Source of the DNA: an uncultured Campylobacter sp.
GTDB taxonomy: Bacteria; Campylobacterota; Campylobacteria; Campylobacterales; Campylobacteraceae
DNA: 35,336 nucleotides
Assembly (NCBI RefSeq): GCF_905371695.1
Contig: NZ_CAJPMA010000006.1
Span: 1-35,336 of the forward strand
Direction: 5' to 3'
Below the pieces are notes generated by a model. The model made no database searches. It was not told where the DNA came from and worked only from the letters and a program-made list of their open reading frames with translations. The translations under genes were made by a program, and so were the position numbers. This document shows, in pieces, positions 7,586 through 15,215 of the stretch; position 1 is the first letter of the stretch, and each line of letters begins with the position of its first letter.

Positions 7586-8752
7586 TTAGCTCGTGATTTT
7601 TGCTTTTTTACTTATTTTTTGTCCCGATAGTTCGATCTCGTCGCCGATTTTTAGCGCCTCTAAATTTACGGGTTTGCCGCCGACGCGGATTTGGATTAAA
7701 TTTTTAGTCGCCTCGAAAAATTCTTCTTGCGCCTCGAATTTCGCCTCTATGCGCTTTAAATTCGCGCTCAAACTTAAAATTTTGTTTTTTAGCGCGCCGT
7801 CTAGCTGCATTTTTAGGCTTTTTAGCTCGTTAAATTTTAACGCGACGCGCGCGCGAAGAGCGGCCGAAGAAAAGCGAGAGCGCAAAATTTCAAGCTCGTT
7901 TTTTTTAGCCGTTATTTTAAAATTTAGCGCCGCTTTCATATCGTCTTGAATTCGGTCTAAATACTGCAAAACCGCGTTTTCGTCGGGCATTAGCTCGTTT
8001 ATCGCGGCGCTTGGCGTAGGCGCTCTAAAATCCGCCGCGAAATCGCTGATTACGTAATCTATCTCGTGTCCGATCGCCGAAATCACGGGAGTTTTAGCGG
8101 CGTAGATCGCGCGAGCCAAAGCCTCGTCGTTAAAGCACCACAGATCTTCTCTGCTACCGCCTCCGCGCGCCAGCACGACCGCGTCCGCGCCGCAAGCGTC
8201 GGCTTTTTTAAGCGCCGCGATCAGCGATACGGGCGCGTTTTCGCCCTGCGTCAGCGCGTCGAATATTAAAATTTCGGTCAACTTCCAACGGGAACGCGCG
8301 ATTTTAAGCATATCTTGCAGCGCCGCCGAGGTCGCCGAGGTTACCAGCGCGATGCGGCGGGGCACCTTTGGGATCTGCTTTTTATGCGCTACTTCAAAAA
8401 GTCCCTCGCGCTCCAAGCGCTCTTTTAGTTGTTTAAACGCCGTTTCCAGCTCGCCTTCGCCGTCCGGACGCAAGCTAGCCGCGATTAGCTGATAACTGCC
8501 CGAAGCCGCATAGATCGAGACCTTGCCGTAAAGAACGACGCTCATTCCGTCGCGCACTTCAAATTTTAGCTTGGCGTTATTAGCCTTGTAAATTACCGCC
8601 GAGATCGCCGCGCCGCCGTCTTTTAGCGTGAAATACCAATGCCCCGACGCGTGGCGAACGAGCCGCGAGACCTCGCCTCTAACCTCGACGTAGGCAAAAT
8701 GCGCTTCAAGCAAGCTTTTAGCCTGCTCGTTTAGCTCGCTAACGCTTAGCAT
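7586..8752 (-). CDS. xseA: Exodeoxyribonuclease VII large subunit
   Basis: Catalytic large subunit of exonuclease VII, which degrades single-stranded DNA and acts in mismatch and damage repair. It has the N-terminal OB-fold (residues 1-95, with the YVEVRGEVS and GHWYFTLKD stretches) and the conserved core RGGGSREDL (196-204), GHEID (228-232) and RAPTPSAA (243-250). The C-terminal half is Lys/Glu-rich helix, probably the coiled coil that binds the small subunit. At 388 residues it is shorter than the roughly 450 of E. coli. No xseB is recognisable in the window. It sits between ubiE (91-bp gap) and serC (9-bp gap). Confidence 0.96.
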   Translation of the reverse strand: MLSVSELNEQAKSLLEAHFAYVEVRGEVSRLVRHASGHWYFTLKDGGAAISAVIYKANNAKLKFEVRDGMSVVLYGKVSIYAASGSYQLIAASLRPDGEGELETAFKQLKERLEREGLFEVAHKKQIPKVPRRIALVTSATSAALQDMLKIARSRWKLTEILIFDALTQGENAPVSLIAALKKADACGADAVVLARGGGSREDLWCFNDEALARAIYAAKTPVISAIGHEIDYVISDFAADFRAPTPSAAINELMPDENAVLQYLDRIQDDMKAALNFKITAKKNELEILRSRFSSAALRARVALKFNELKSLKMQLDGALKNKILSLSANLKRIEAKFEAQEEFFEATKNLIQIRVGGKPVNLEALKIGDEIELSGQKISKKAKITS

Positions 8753-8808
8753 TTTGCGCCCGTTTTCGCGCCCCGCGCGTGGCGGCTAGATAAAATTTCG
8801 CAGTCTTT

Positions 8809-8830
8809 AAAAGCGCCGACGCGCCTTTTT
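8809..8830. terminator. Imperfect hairpin in the ubiE-xseA gap
   Basis: AAAAG-CGC (8809-8816) pairs with GCG-CTTTT (8821-8829) through a CGAC loop with one bulged C at 8824, and TTTTT ends the plus-strand side. On the minus strand, the direction of the genes, the stem ends in TTTT then AAAGA, a weak terminator at best. It may attenuate read-through from ubiE into xseA. Nothing else is seen in this 91-bp gap. Confidence 0.3.
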
Positions 8831-8843
8831 ATTCGCTCGCTCA

Positions 8844-9563
8844 TTAACCTAGTTCTCTTACTTTTTTCGCGATAAACAGCGTCGAAATTTCCATCGAAAA
8901 TCCCTTGCAAAGCTGCATTTCAAAGCCCGCGTTTTCAAGCTCGGCGCAAAACGAGCGCGCGTCTAGGAAATTTTCTATGGAGCTGGGCAAATACTCGTAA
9001 GCCTCTTTATTTTTCGAGATTAGTCCGCCCACGCGCGGTAAGATTTTGCTTAGATAAAAGTCGCGCAGGCTAGTTAGCAGGCCTTTTTGCGCGCGTTTGG
9101 TAAATTCAAGCACCACCGCGTATCCGCCGCTTTCTAAAACGCGGTTAAACTCGCGTAGCGCCGCCTCGCGCTCGACGACGTTTCGTATGCCGTAGCTGAT
9201 GCTTAAAATTTGCGCGCCGCCAGATGGCAAGCCCGTAGCGTCGGCGTAAGCCTCGATGAAGTTAAAATTTGGAAATTTTTGCTTAGCCGCCGTCAGCATT
9301 CCGCTTGAAGGATCGACGCCCGTTAGCGAGTCTATTTTTACGTCAAACTCGCCCGCTAGCGCGCTCCAAATGCCCATCATATCGCCCGTCCCGCAGGCTA
9401 CGTCGATCACGTTTATATTTTTACCGCGAAAAATTTCAAGCATATACCTGCAAGCGAATTTTCGCCAGCTCACGTCGATACCGAGGCTTAAAACGCGGTT
9501 AGCCAAGTCGTAAGTCGGGGCGATTTGATTAAACATTTGAACTATTTTTTCTTGTTTTTGCAT
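8844..9563 (-). CDS. ubiE: Demethylmenaquinone / ubiquinone C-methyltransferase
   Basis: SAM-dependent C-methyltransferase acting late in respiratory quinone synthesis. In a Campylobacter, which uses menaquinones, the substrate should be demethylmenaquinone. Family marks: VQMFNQIAPTYDLANRVLSLG (residues 8-28) near the N-terminus, SAM motif DVACGTGD (54-61), and ISYGIRNV and LEFTK further on. The 239 residues are full length. It starts 13 bp after the CYTH-CHAD gene and precedes xseA. The ubiE-xseA-serC order is also the order I recall for C. jejuni (from memory), which supports orthology. Confidence 0.95.
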   Translation of the reverse strand: MQKQEKIVQMFNQIAPTYDLANRVLSLGIDVSWRKFACRYMLEIFRGKNINVIDVACGTGDMMGIWSALAGEFDVKIDSLTGVDPSSGMLTAAKQKFPNFNFIEAYADATGLPSGGAQILSISYGIRNVVEREAALREFNRVLESGGYAVVLEFTKRAQKGLLTSLRDFYLSKILPRVGGLISKNKEAYEYLPSSIENFLDARSFCAELENAGFEMQLCKGFSMEISTLFIAKKVRELG

Positions 9564-9576
9564 AAAATTTTAATCC

Positions 9577-10989
9577 TTAAATATAATAATAAACTTTTAG
9601 TCCGCGCGAAATTTTACGCGTTTGGCGGACGAATTTTAACTTATGTACCAAAATTTCCTCGCGTAGGTTAAAAATTTGCTTGAAAATTTTGGTTTTTAGC
9701 TTGTCTGCGCGAATTTCGGCGGGCATTTTAGCTAAAATTTCAAGCCAGACGTCGCGGTCTTGAAGCGCGCCGAACGTCTCTTGCTCCGACTTTAGCCTAC
9801 TTGCGTATTTTTGTAATCCGTAAATACTAAAAATTTGCGCGAAATACTCGAAAACGTATCTAGCCCTCTTTAATTCGATGCGAATTTTATGAAAGCACTC
9901 GTTAGCGCTCTCCTCGTTTAAAGCCCGAATTTTACGCTGCAGGCCCACTAGCAGCGCGCGCGATCTTTGCGCGCAAACGCGCTTTAAATCGCTATTTGCG
10001 AGCTCGCCGTCGTAAAAGTCGCTATCCTCGCGCAAAAATAGCTCCCAATCGCGCAAAAATCCGACGTTCGACTCGTCTTTAAAGGCCTCTGCGATCTGCG
10101 CGCCCCGCAAACTTCCGGCGTCTTTAATAAACCCAGCGATTTGCACGGCGCGTTTCTGTCTTTTTAAAAATGCGTAAAATACGTCTAAATCGCGTTTTTG
10201 ATTAGTCATATCGGCTAAAATTTTAAAATTTCGCAAAAAGCGCTCGCAAAGTTTTTCATCGAAAACGCCGCTAAAAATTTTAATAAGCGAGCGGGTTTTT
10301 CGTAAATTTACGCGAAGCTCGTGCAACGCTTCGTCGTCCCTGCTCGCTAAATAGGCGTCCTTGGCGGCGTTAATTTTTAAAAATACGGAGAAAAGTAGCG
10401 TCCTAGCGCCGTCTTTACAGCTAATATTTGAAGGAAAATTTAGCTCGACGTCGCAAACGCTTAGCGTCTTGACCGCGAAATTAGCGTCGAATTTTACCTC
10501 AGGGTCGCCCAAAAGCGCGATTTGCTTATTTTTATAGCGCGGCTCGTCCGTTACGTCGCGCTTGATAAAATTTTCAAGAAATTTAGGCGGCGCGAATTCT
10601 CTTGCTTCAAGCGCTCCTTTAAACTCGATCTCAAACGTGCAAAGCCCGCTAAAATCGGCCTCAAAAATATCGATATTGCAGGCGTTGTTATTTAATCTAA
10701 AAAGGTAGCGGCGCTTATAAATTTTATCCCCGATGCGACGTTTTTTGGCTTCGTTAAACTCTGCGGCGCTTATTTCTCGTTCGTTTTCTTCGCGGATTAA
10801 TCCAAAGCCCGTTTTGACGGTCTCGTAAAATTTTTCGCCTTCGCTTCGGTATCGGATCTCTTCGTTTTTGGATATTTTGGTATAAAACTGCAAAATTTCG
10901 AGGCGTTTAAAGCTTACGCCCTCATTTTGCAAAAAGTCGACGATTTCGGAGTTTGCGAGTAAAAATTTGCGTTCTATTTCTAAACCCAT
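9577..10989 (-). CDS. CYTH-CHAD domain protein, likely inorganic triphosphatase
   Basis: Two domains in order. Residues 1-155 form a CYTH (triphosphate tunnel metalloenzyme) domain with the diagnostic ExExK as E4-I-E6-R-K8, and alternating charged strands such as IRYRSEGEKFYETVK and CTFEIEFKG. From about residue 195 a CHAD domain follows: His/Arg-rich helical repeats with ALHELRVNLRKTRSLIKIF starting at 221, mirrored by ECFHKIRIELKRARYVFEYF (about 355-375). In studied relatives the CYTH part hydrolyses inorganic triphosphate and CHAD binds polyphosphate. It lies directly downstream of perR (67-bp gap) and 13 bp before ubiE. Enzymatic activity is inferred from the family; the domain call is strong. 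Confidence 0.88.
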   Translation of the reverse strand: MGLEIERKFLLANSEIVDFLQNEGVSFKRLEILQFYTKISKNEEIRYRSEGEKFYETVKTGFGLIREENEREISAAEFNEAKKRRIGDKIYKRRYLFRLNNNACNIDIFEADFSGLCTFEIEFKGALEAREFAPPKFLENFIKRDVTDEPRYKNKQIALLGDPEVKFDANFAVKTLSVCDVELNFPSNISCKDGARTLLFSVFLKINAAKDAYLASRDDEALHELRVNLRKTRSLIKIFSGVFDEKLCERFLRNFKILADMTNQKRDLDVFYAFLKRQKRAVQIAGFIKDAGSLRGAQIAEAFKDESNVGFLRDWELFLREDSDFYDGELANSDLKRVCAQRSRALLVGLQRKIRALNEESANECFHKIRIELKRARYVFEYFAQIFSIYGLQKYASRLKSEQETFGALQDRDVWLEILAKMPAEIRADKLKTKIFKQIFNLREEILVHKLKFVRQTRKISRGLKVYYYI

Positions 10990-11009
10990 CGCGCCCTCTT
11001 TGAAATTTT

Positions 11010-11034
11010 AGGCGTATTTTATCGACTTACGCCT
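11010..11034 (-). promoter_or_regulatory. Inverted repeat flanking a -10-like box before the CYTH-CHAD gene
   Basis: A perfect 7-bp inverted repeat, AGGCGTA (11010-11016) and TACGCCT (11028-11034), encloses an 11-base centre that on the minus strand contains GATAAAA, a fair -10 sequence. The gene's ATG is about 20 bases downstream, with AGAGGG as ribosome site. Arms on both sides of a -10 are the typical geometry of a repressor operator, but a transcript hairpin in the perR-CYTH spacer is equally possible. It has no U-run, so it is not a terminator. Confidence 0.35.
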
Positions 11035-11056
11035 TAATTTGTAGATTTTTTTGCGC

Positions 11057-11467
11057 TCATCTGCAAAATTCGCAATCCTTCACGCTGGCGACGATGTTTA
11101 GGCGCTCGACGATATTGCTTAGCTTGCGCTCTAAATTTTGCCTGTATTCGTCGAGTTTAGCATCCTCGTAGCTCACGTCCTTTACGCGTCCGCATTTCTC
11201 GCAAACGACGTGGATGTGCGGGTGCTCGTAAATATCGTAGCGCGGCTTTTGATTTACCATATTTACCTCGACCACGAGTCCTTCGTCTTTTAGCGTATTT
11301 AGGTTTTTATAAACGGTAGCTAGCGATACGGACGGACTTTCTTTTAATACCTCTTCGTAAAGTTCGTCGATCGTGGGATGCGTGTGGCGGTCTAAAATTC
11401 GCAAAACGCTGATGCGTTGCGGGGTCACTTTAAGCCCTGAATTTTTTAAAAGCGTGACGTATTGCAT
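11057..11467 (-). CDS. perR: PerR-type peroxide-responsive Fur-family repressor
   Basis: DNA-binding metalloregulator. The winged helix has its recognition helix at SLATVYKNLNTL (48-59). The metal sites are visible: structural zinc cysteines C89/C92 and C132/C135, and regulatory-site candidates H30, D78, H84 and H86. An aspartate in RYDIY (D78), where PerR proteins have Asp and Fur proteins usually Glu, favours PerR over Fur, as does the length of 136 residues, the same as I recall for C. jejuni PerR. The known role in Campylobacter is repression of katA, ahpC and other peroxide defence genes; none of these is in the window. It follows dxs after 63 bp with its own probable promoter. Fur identity is the main alternative. 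Confidence 0.88.
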   Translation of the reverse strand: MQYVTLLKNSGLKVTPQRISVLRILDRHTHPTIDELYEEVLKESPSVSLATVYKNLNTLKDEGLVVEVNMVNQKPRYDIYEHPHIHVVCEKCGRVKDVSYEDAKLDEYRQNLERKLSNIVERLNIVASVKDCEFCR

Positions 11468-11492
11468 ATTTTTTCCTAAAATTTTTGTACGG

Positions 11493-11538
11493 ATATTACA
11501 AAATTTTAGTTTAAAAACTGCTAAATAATATTAATTAT
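11493..11538 (-). promoter_or_regulatory. perR promoter region with AT-rich inverted repeat
   Basis: On the minus strand TGTAATAT places a -10 (TAATAT, 11493-11498) about 26 bases before the perR ATG, with AGGAAAA as ribosome site. Upstream, ATAATTAATATTAT (11525-11538) has ATAAT/ATTAT arms with a 4-bp spacer and overlaps the dxs stop codon. The arms resemble half-sites of Fur/PerR operators (ATAAT-n-ATTAT), but the spacer is longer than the usual single base. Autoregulation is plausible, unproven. Confidence 0.35.
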
Positions 11539-13363
11539 CGTCTAGTAAAATTTTGGCGATTTGTTCGGCGGAAATTCCTAAACTAACTTCCACTTCGCTA
11601 GCCGCGCCGTGCGGGATAAACGCATCGCCGAACTCGAAGCTAGTCACGCTGACGCCCGAAATTTTATGCTCTTGTAAAAATGCGCTTAAAATTTCGCCTA
11701 CGCCGCCTTTTTTGGCACTATCGCTGATTACGTACCATTTTTTACGGTGGCGCGCTAAATCTTCTAAAAGCTCGCTATCAAGCGGCTTTGCAAAAACTAG
11801 ATCGACTAGCGTCGCGTCTATTTTAGGCGAGATTAAATTCCGCACGGCGTTTGCCTTGCCTACGCCGTTGCCGTATCCGATTATCGCTACGTCCGAGTCG
11901 CCGTAGGCTAAAATCTCGCCCTTACCCAAAATCAGCGGGCGTGCGGCGAATTCGCCGTTTAGGCTAAACGCCCCTCGCGGATAGCGAAACGCGCTGACGC
12001 CTTTGTAAGAATACGCGAAATCCATCGCGAGCTTCATACTCTCCTCGCAGCGCGGCGCGAACATTACGACGTTGGGTACGGCGTTTAAAAAGCTAATATC
12101 AAACGCGCCTTGGTGCGTCTCGCCGTCCTCGCCCACTATGCCCGCGCGGTCCATCGCAAATGCGATATTTAGGTTCATTATGCACGCGTCGTGGATAAGT
12201 TGGTCGTAAGCGCGCTGCATAAACGTCGAATATATCGCGACGAAAGGCTTAAAGCCCTCTTTCGCCATCGCCGCCATCGACGTTACGGCGTGCTGCTCGG
12301 CGATGGCTACGTCCCAAAACCGCTCGGGGAATTTTTCTATCAGCGCGTCCATGCCCGTGCCCGTAGGCATCGCAGCCGTCACGCCCACGATATCATCGTG
12401 CGCGTCCGCTAGTTCTAGCAAGTGCTCGCTAAATATCGCCGTCGCCGATTTTTGCGCTTGTTTTTTAATAAATTCGCCGCTTTTTAAATCAAAAGGCCCC
12501 ACTCCGTGCCAGCCCGCAAGGTAGCCCTCCGCGTATTCGTATCCCTTGCCTTTTAGCGTCTGAACGTGCACGATGACGGGCTTTTTCATGGATTTAGCCG
12601 TTTCAAAAGTACTAATTAACGCGCCTAAATCGTGTCCGTTTACGGGGCCTATGTATTCAAGCCCGAGCTCTTCAAAAAACATCCCCGGAGTTATTATGCG
12701 GATGCCCTCTTCTAGGCGCTTTGCCATATACGTTGCGCCGTCTGGCATATAGCTTAAAAACCGCTCGACGCGGCTTTTAAATTTTTGATAAAACTGCCCC
12801 GCCATCATCTGGCTAAGGTATTTACTAAGCGCGCCGATGGGCTTGCTGATACTCATCTCGTTATCGTTTAGGATTACCACGCACGGATATTTGCGGTCTC
12901 CCAGCTCGTTTAGCGCCTCGTACGCCTCGCCTGCGCTCATCGATCCGTCGCCGATCACGGCCACGGGAAGGCGGTCTTCGTTTTTTAGCCTTATCGCTTT
13001 TGCGGCGCCGACCGCTAGGCTAACGGAAGTCGAGCTGTGTCCGGCTATGAAATAGTCGTAAGGACTCTCGCTAGGTTTGGTGTAGCCGCTAACGCCGCCG
13101 AATTTTCGCAAGCTACCAAAATTTTCCCAGCGCCCGGTAAGCAGCTTGTGCGCGTAGCTCTGGTGACTGACGTCGAAAATAAACGGATCGCGCGTAACGT
13201 CAAAAACGTAGTGCATAGCGACTATAATCTCGACGGCGCCGATATTTGAGCTAAGATGCCCGCCGTTGCGGCTCACGACTTTTAAAATTTTATCCCTTAT
13301 TTCGCCGCATAAATTTTCAAGCTCGCCCGCGCTTAAATTTTTTAAATTTTTAAAATCCGTCAC
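11531..13363 (-). CDS. dxs: 1-deoxy-D-xylulose-5-phosphate synthase
   Basis: Thiamine-diphosphate enzyme joining pyruvate and glyceraldehyde-3-phosphate, the first step of the MEP isoprenoid pathway; it also feeds thiamine and pyridoxal synthesis. Marks: GHSSTS (108-113), the ThDP motif GDGSMSAGEAYEAL...NDN (138-168), IAEQHA with catalytic Glu at 356, and DRAGIVGEDGETHQG (405-419). The 610 residues are full length. The start is GTG at 13363; no ATG occurs until beyond the conserved N-terminus, and the GTG gives the expected MTDFKNLKNLS. It begins 8 bp after fliH, so it is probably co-transcribed with the flagellar genes. Confidence 0.96.
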   Translation of the reverse strand: MTDFKNLKNLSAGELENLCGEIRDKILKVVSRNGGHLSSNIGAVEIIVAMHYVFDVTRDPFIFDVSHQSYAHKLLTGRWENFGSLRKFGGVSGYTKPSESPYDYFIAGHSSTSVSLAVGAAKAIRLKNEDRLPVAVIGDGSMSAGEAYEALNELGDRKYPCVVILNDNEMSISKPIGALSKYLSQMMAGQFYQKFKSRVERFLSYMPDGATYMAKRLEEGIRIITPGMFFEELGLEYIGPVNGHDLGALISTFETAKSMKKPVIVHVQTLKGKGYEYAEGYLAGWHGVGPFDLKSGEFIKKQAQKSATAIFSEHLLELADAHDDIVGVTAAMPTGTGMDALIEKFPERFWDVAIAEQHAVTSMAAMAKEGFKPFVAIYSTFMQRAYDQLIHDACIMNLNIAFAMDRAGIVGEDGETHQGAFDISFLNAVPNVVMFAPRCEESMKLAMDFAYSYKGVSAFRYPRGAFSLNGEFAARPLILGKGEILAYGDSDVAIIGYGNGVGKANAVRNLISPKIDATLVDLVFAKPLDSELLEDLARHRKKWYVISDSAKKGGVGEILSAFLQEHKISGVSVTSFEFGDAFIPHGAASEVEVSLGISAEQIAKILLDDN

Positions 13364-13371
13364 GCGTTAGC

Positions 13372-14187
13372 CTACTCGCCGATGATTTTTTTAACTTTTT
13401 CTAAGCGCGTTTGCATGGTCGCGTCTATATTGCCCGCGTCACTGATTATCACGACGCCGCCTTTGCCGATCGCATCGTCCGGCTCGATTTTCACGCGTTT
13501 TTTGCCTTCCAGCTGCGCGCTTAAATAGGCCGCATCGGCCGGATTTACGCGTATTTGCGCTTCCTTGGCGTCGCTTACGTCTTTAATAAGCTCCGCCGCG
13601 AGCCTGTAAGCTATCGCGCCCGAATTTGCCGAAATTTCTCCTTCAACAACCTCTTTTGCGATATTTACGGCAGTCTGAGCCAGCTCGCTTTCGCTGCTTT
13701 TTAAAAATTCGCCTACCTTGTCGTATTGCTCTGCAAGCTTAGTAAAAGATGCGCTAAAACGCGCTTCGAGCTCGGCTATTTGCGCCTGCGTTTTTTGTTC
13801 GGCGGCGGCTTCGCCTTCTTTTACGCCGTCTTCTTTGGCGCGCAAAATTTCAGCCTCTAATCTACGCGCGAACTCGGCCTCTTGATTTTCGATTTGCATT
13901 TGTAGTTTTACGATATTGCTGCTTAACTCGTCCGTTTTTTTAAGCAGCTCTTCTACGAAATTTAGATCAAATCCTCCTTGCGGGGCGAAATTTTGCGCGC
14001 CGCTTTGGGCTGAATTTTCGCCCTCTTGGGGATGCGCGCTAGTAGGCAAGCTTTGCGCCGCGTTTTGCCCCGAATCCGCCGCCTCTTTTTGGCTCTCTGC
14101 TCTATGCTCGCTTCCTAGCACCTTAAATCTATAATTTTCTACGAAGTGCTTATCCGCGCCTTCGCCCGTTATTACGCTGCTTCTCAT
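13372..14187 (-). CDS. fliH: Flagellar export apparatus stator protein FliH
   Basis: FliH binds and regulates the export ATPase FliI at the flagellar base. The protein has a low-complexity Ala/Gln/Ser/Glu-rich N-terminus (about 30-75), a long coiled coil (about 85-170, KTDELSSNIVKLQMQIENQ onward), and a C-terminal domain with DVSDAKEAQIRVNPADAAYL and VVIISDAGNIDATMQTRLEK typical of FliH. The identification rests on this and on its place directly after fliG, whose stop overlaps its ATG (ATGA). At 271 residues it is ordinary for the group. fliI is not adjacent; dxs follows instead. Confidence 0.9.
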   Translation of the reverse strand: MRSSVITGEGADKHFVENYRFKVLGSEHRAESQKEAADSGQNAAQSLPTSAHPQEGENSAQSGAQNFAPQGGFDLNFVEELLKKTDELSSNIVKLQMQIENQEAEFARRLEAEILRAKEDGVKEGEAAAEQKTQAQIAELEARFSASFTKLAEQYDKVGEFLKSSESELAQTAVNIAKEVVEGEISANSGAIAYRLAAELIKDVSDAKEAQIRVNPADAAYLSAQLEGKKRVKIEPDDAIGKGGVVIISDAGNIDATMQTRLEKVKKIIGE

Positions 14188-15215
14188 TCAATCATCTCGT
14201 CGGCTTCGCCTACTTGGAATACGCCCTGATCGGCTAGCGTCTGGACGGTTTCTACGATGCGTCTTTGCGCCTCTTCGACGTCTTTTACGCGCACCGCGCC
14301 TAAATAACCCATCTCCTCTTTAAACGCCTCTGCCGCGCGCTGGGACATATTGCCCAGAAATTTATCTTTTAGCGCGTCGCTTGAGCCTTTAAATGCTATC
14401 ATTAGATCCTTTTTATCGACGTTTTTAAGAATTTCGCGAATGGCTGCGGCATTAAGGTTAATAATATCTTCAAACGTAAACATAAGCTCTTTAATGGTGT
14501 TAGCAAGCTTTTCGTCGCTGCTTTCGATGCGCTCGATCGTGCTTTTGCTCGCTTTTTGGCCGAGTCGGTTTAACACCTCGGCGACGGCTCTCGGGCCGCC
14601 GACCTCGACTTTATAAGAAGTTAGGCTTTCTAGCTTGCCTTCAAGCACGGTCGATACGCGCTTAATTACGGACGGGCTAATATCGCCCAGATTAGCCATC
14701 CTAATTACGACCTCGCTTCTAAGCTCGTCGTTAAAGTAAGATAGCGTCTCGGCAGCGCCCGTAGAGTCCATATGGGCTAAAATTAGCGCGATGGTTTGTG
14801 GGTGTTCTTTTATAATAAAGTCGGCTAGCTGCTGCGGCTTTATCTTGGTTAAATAGCCGAAACTCTTGGTGTTTTCCATATTTTTGGCTAGCTTATCCAA
14901 AATTTTCTGCGCGGCTTCCGGACCGAAGGTGCGATATAAAATTTCCTTCGCGTATTCCAAGCCGCCGCTTTTCATATATTGATTTGATTGCATTAGAGCG
15001 TAAAATTCTTCTAAAACCGCCGCCGCTACGTTTTTATCGATAGTTCTAGCCGTAGCTATGTAGCTAGAAATATCCGTGATCACATCTACGTCCATATGCG
15101 AGAAAATAAGGCTCGTAGCCTCCTCGCCGAGCTGTATCAAAAGTATCGCGATTTTCTCCGGCATCGATAAATCTTCATAGACTACCTTTTGCTGTTCGGT
15201 TAATTTTATCGCCAT
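14184..15215 (-). CDS. fliG: Flagellar motor switch protein FliG
   Basis: Switch-complex (C-ring) protein that touches the MS ring through its N-terminus and the stator MotA through its C-terminus. Recognisable segments: EKIAILLIQLGEEATSLIF near residue 20, KEHPQTIALILAHM in the middle domain, and the charged torque helix region SQRAAEAFKEEMGYLGAVRVKDVEEAQ near the end. The 343 residues match the family. It shares a TAATG junction with fliF (one base overlap) and an ATGA junction with fliH, so the three are translationally coupled. Confidence 0.97.
   Translation of the reverse strand: MAIKLTEQQKVVYEDLSMPEKIAILLIQLGEEATSLIFSHMDVDVITDISSYIATARTIDKNVAAAVLEEFYALMQSNQYMKSGGLEYAKEILYRTFGPEAAQKILDKLAKNMENTKSFGYLTKIKPQQLADFIIKEHPQTIALILAHMDSTGAAETLSYFNDELRSEVVIRMANLGDISPSVIKRVSTVLEGKLESLTSYKVEVGGPRAVAEVLNRLGQKASKSTIERIESSDEKLANTIKELMFTFEDIINLNAAAIREILKNVDKKDLMIAFKGSSDALKDKFLGNMSQRAAEAFKEEMGYLGAVRVKDVEEAQRRIVETVQTLADQGVFQVGEADEMIE

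Noticed and set aside
7593..7949. 118-codon plus-strand open frame
   Set aside because: Antisense to the Lys/Glu-rich C-terminal helix of xseA; its Phe/Ser-rich product is the mirror of that composition.
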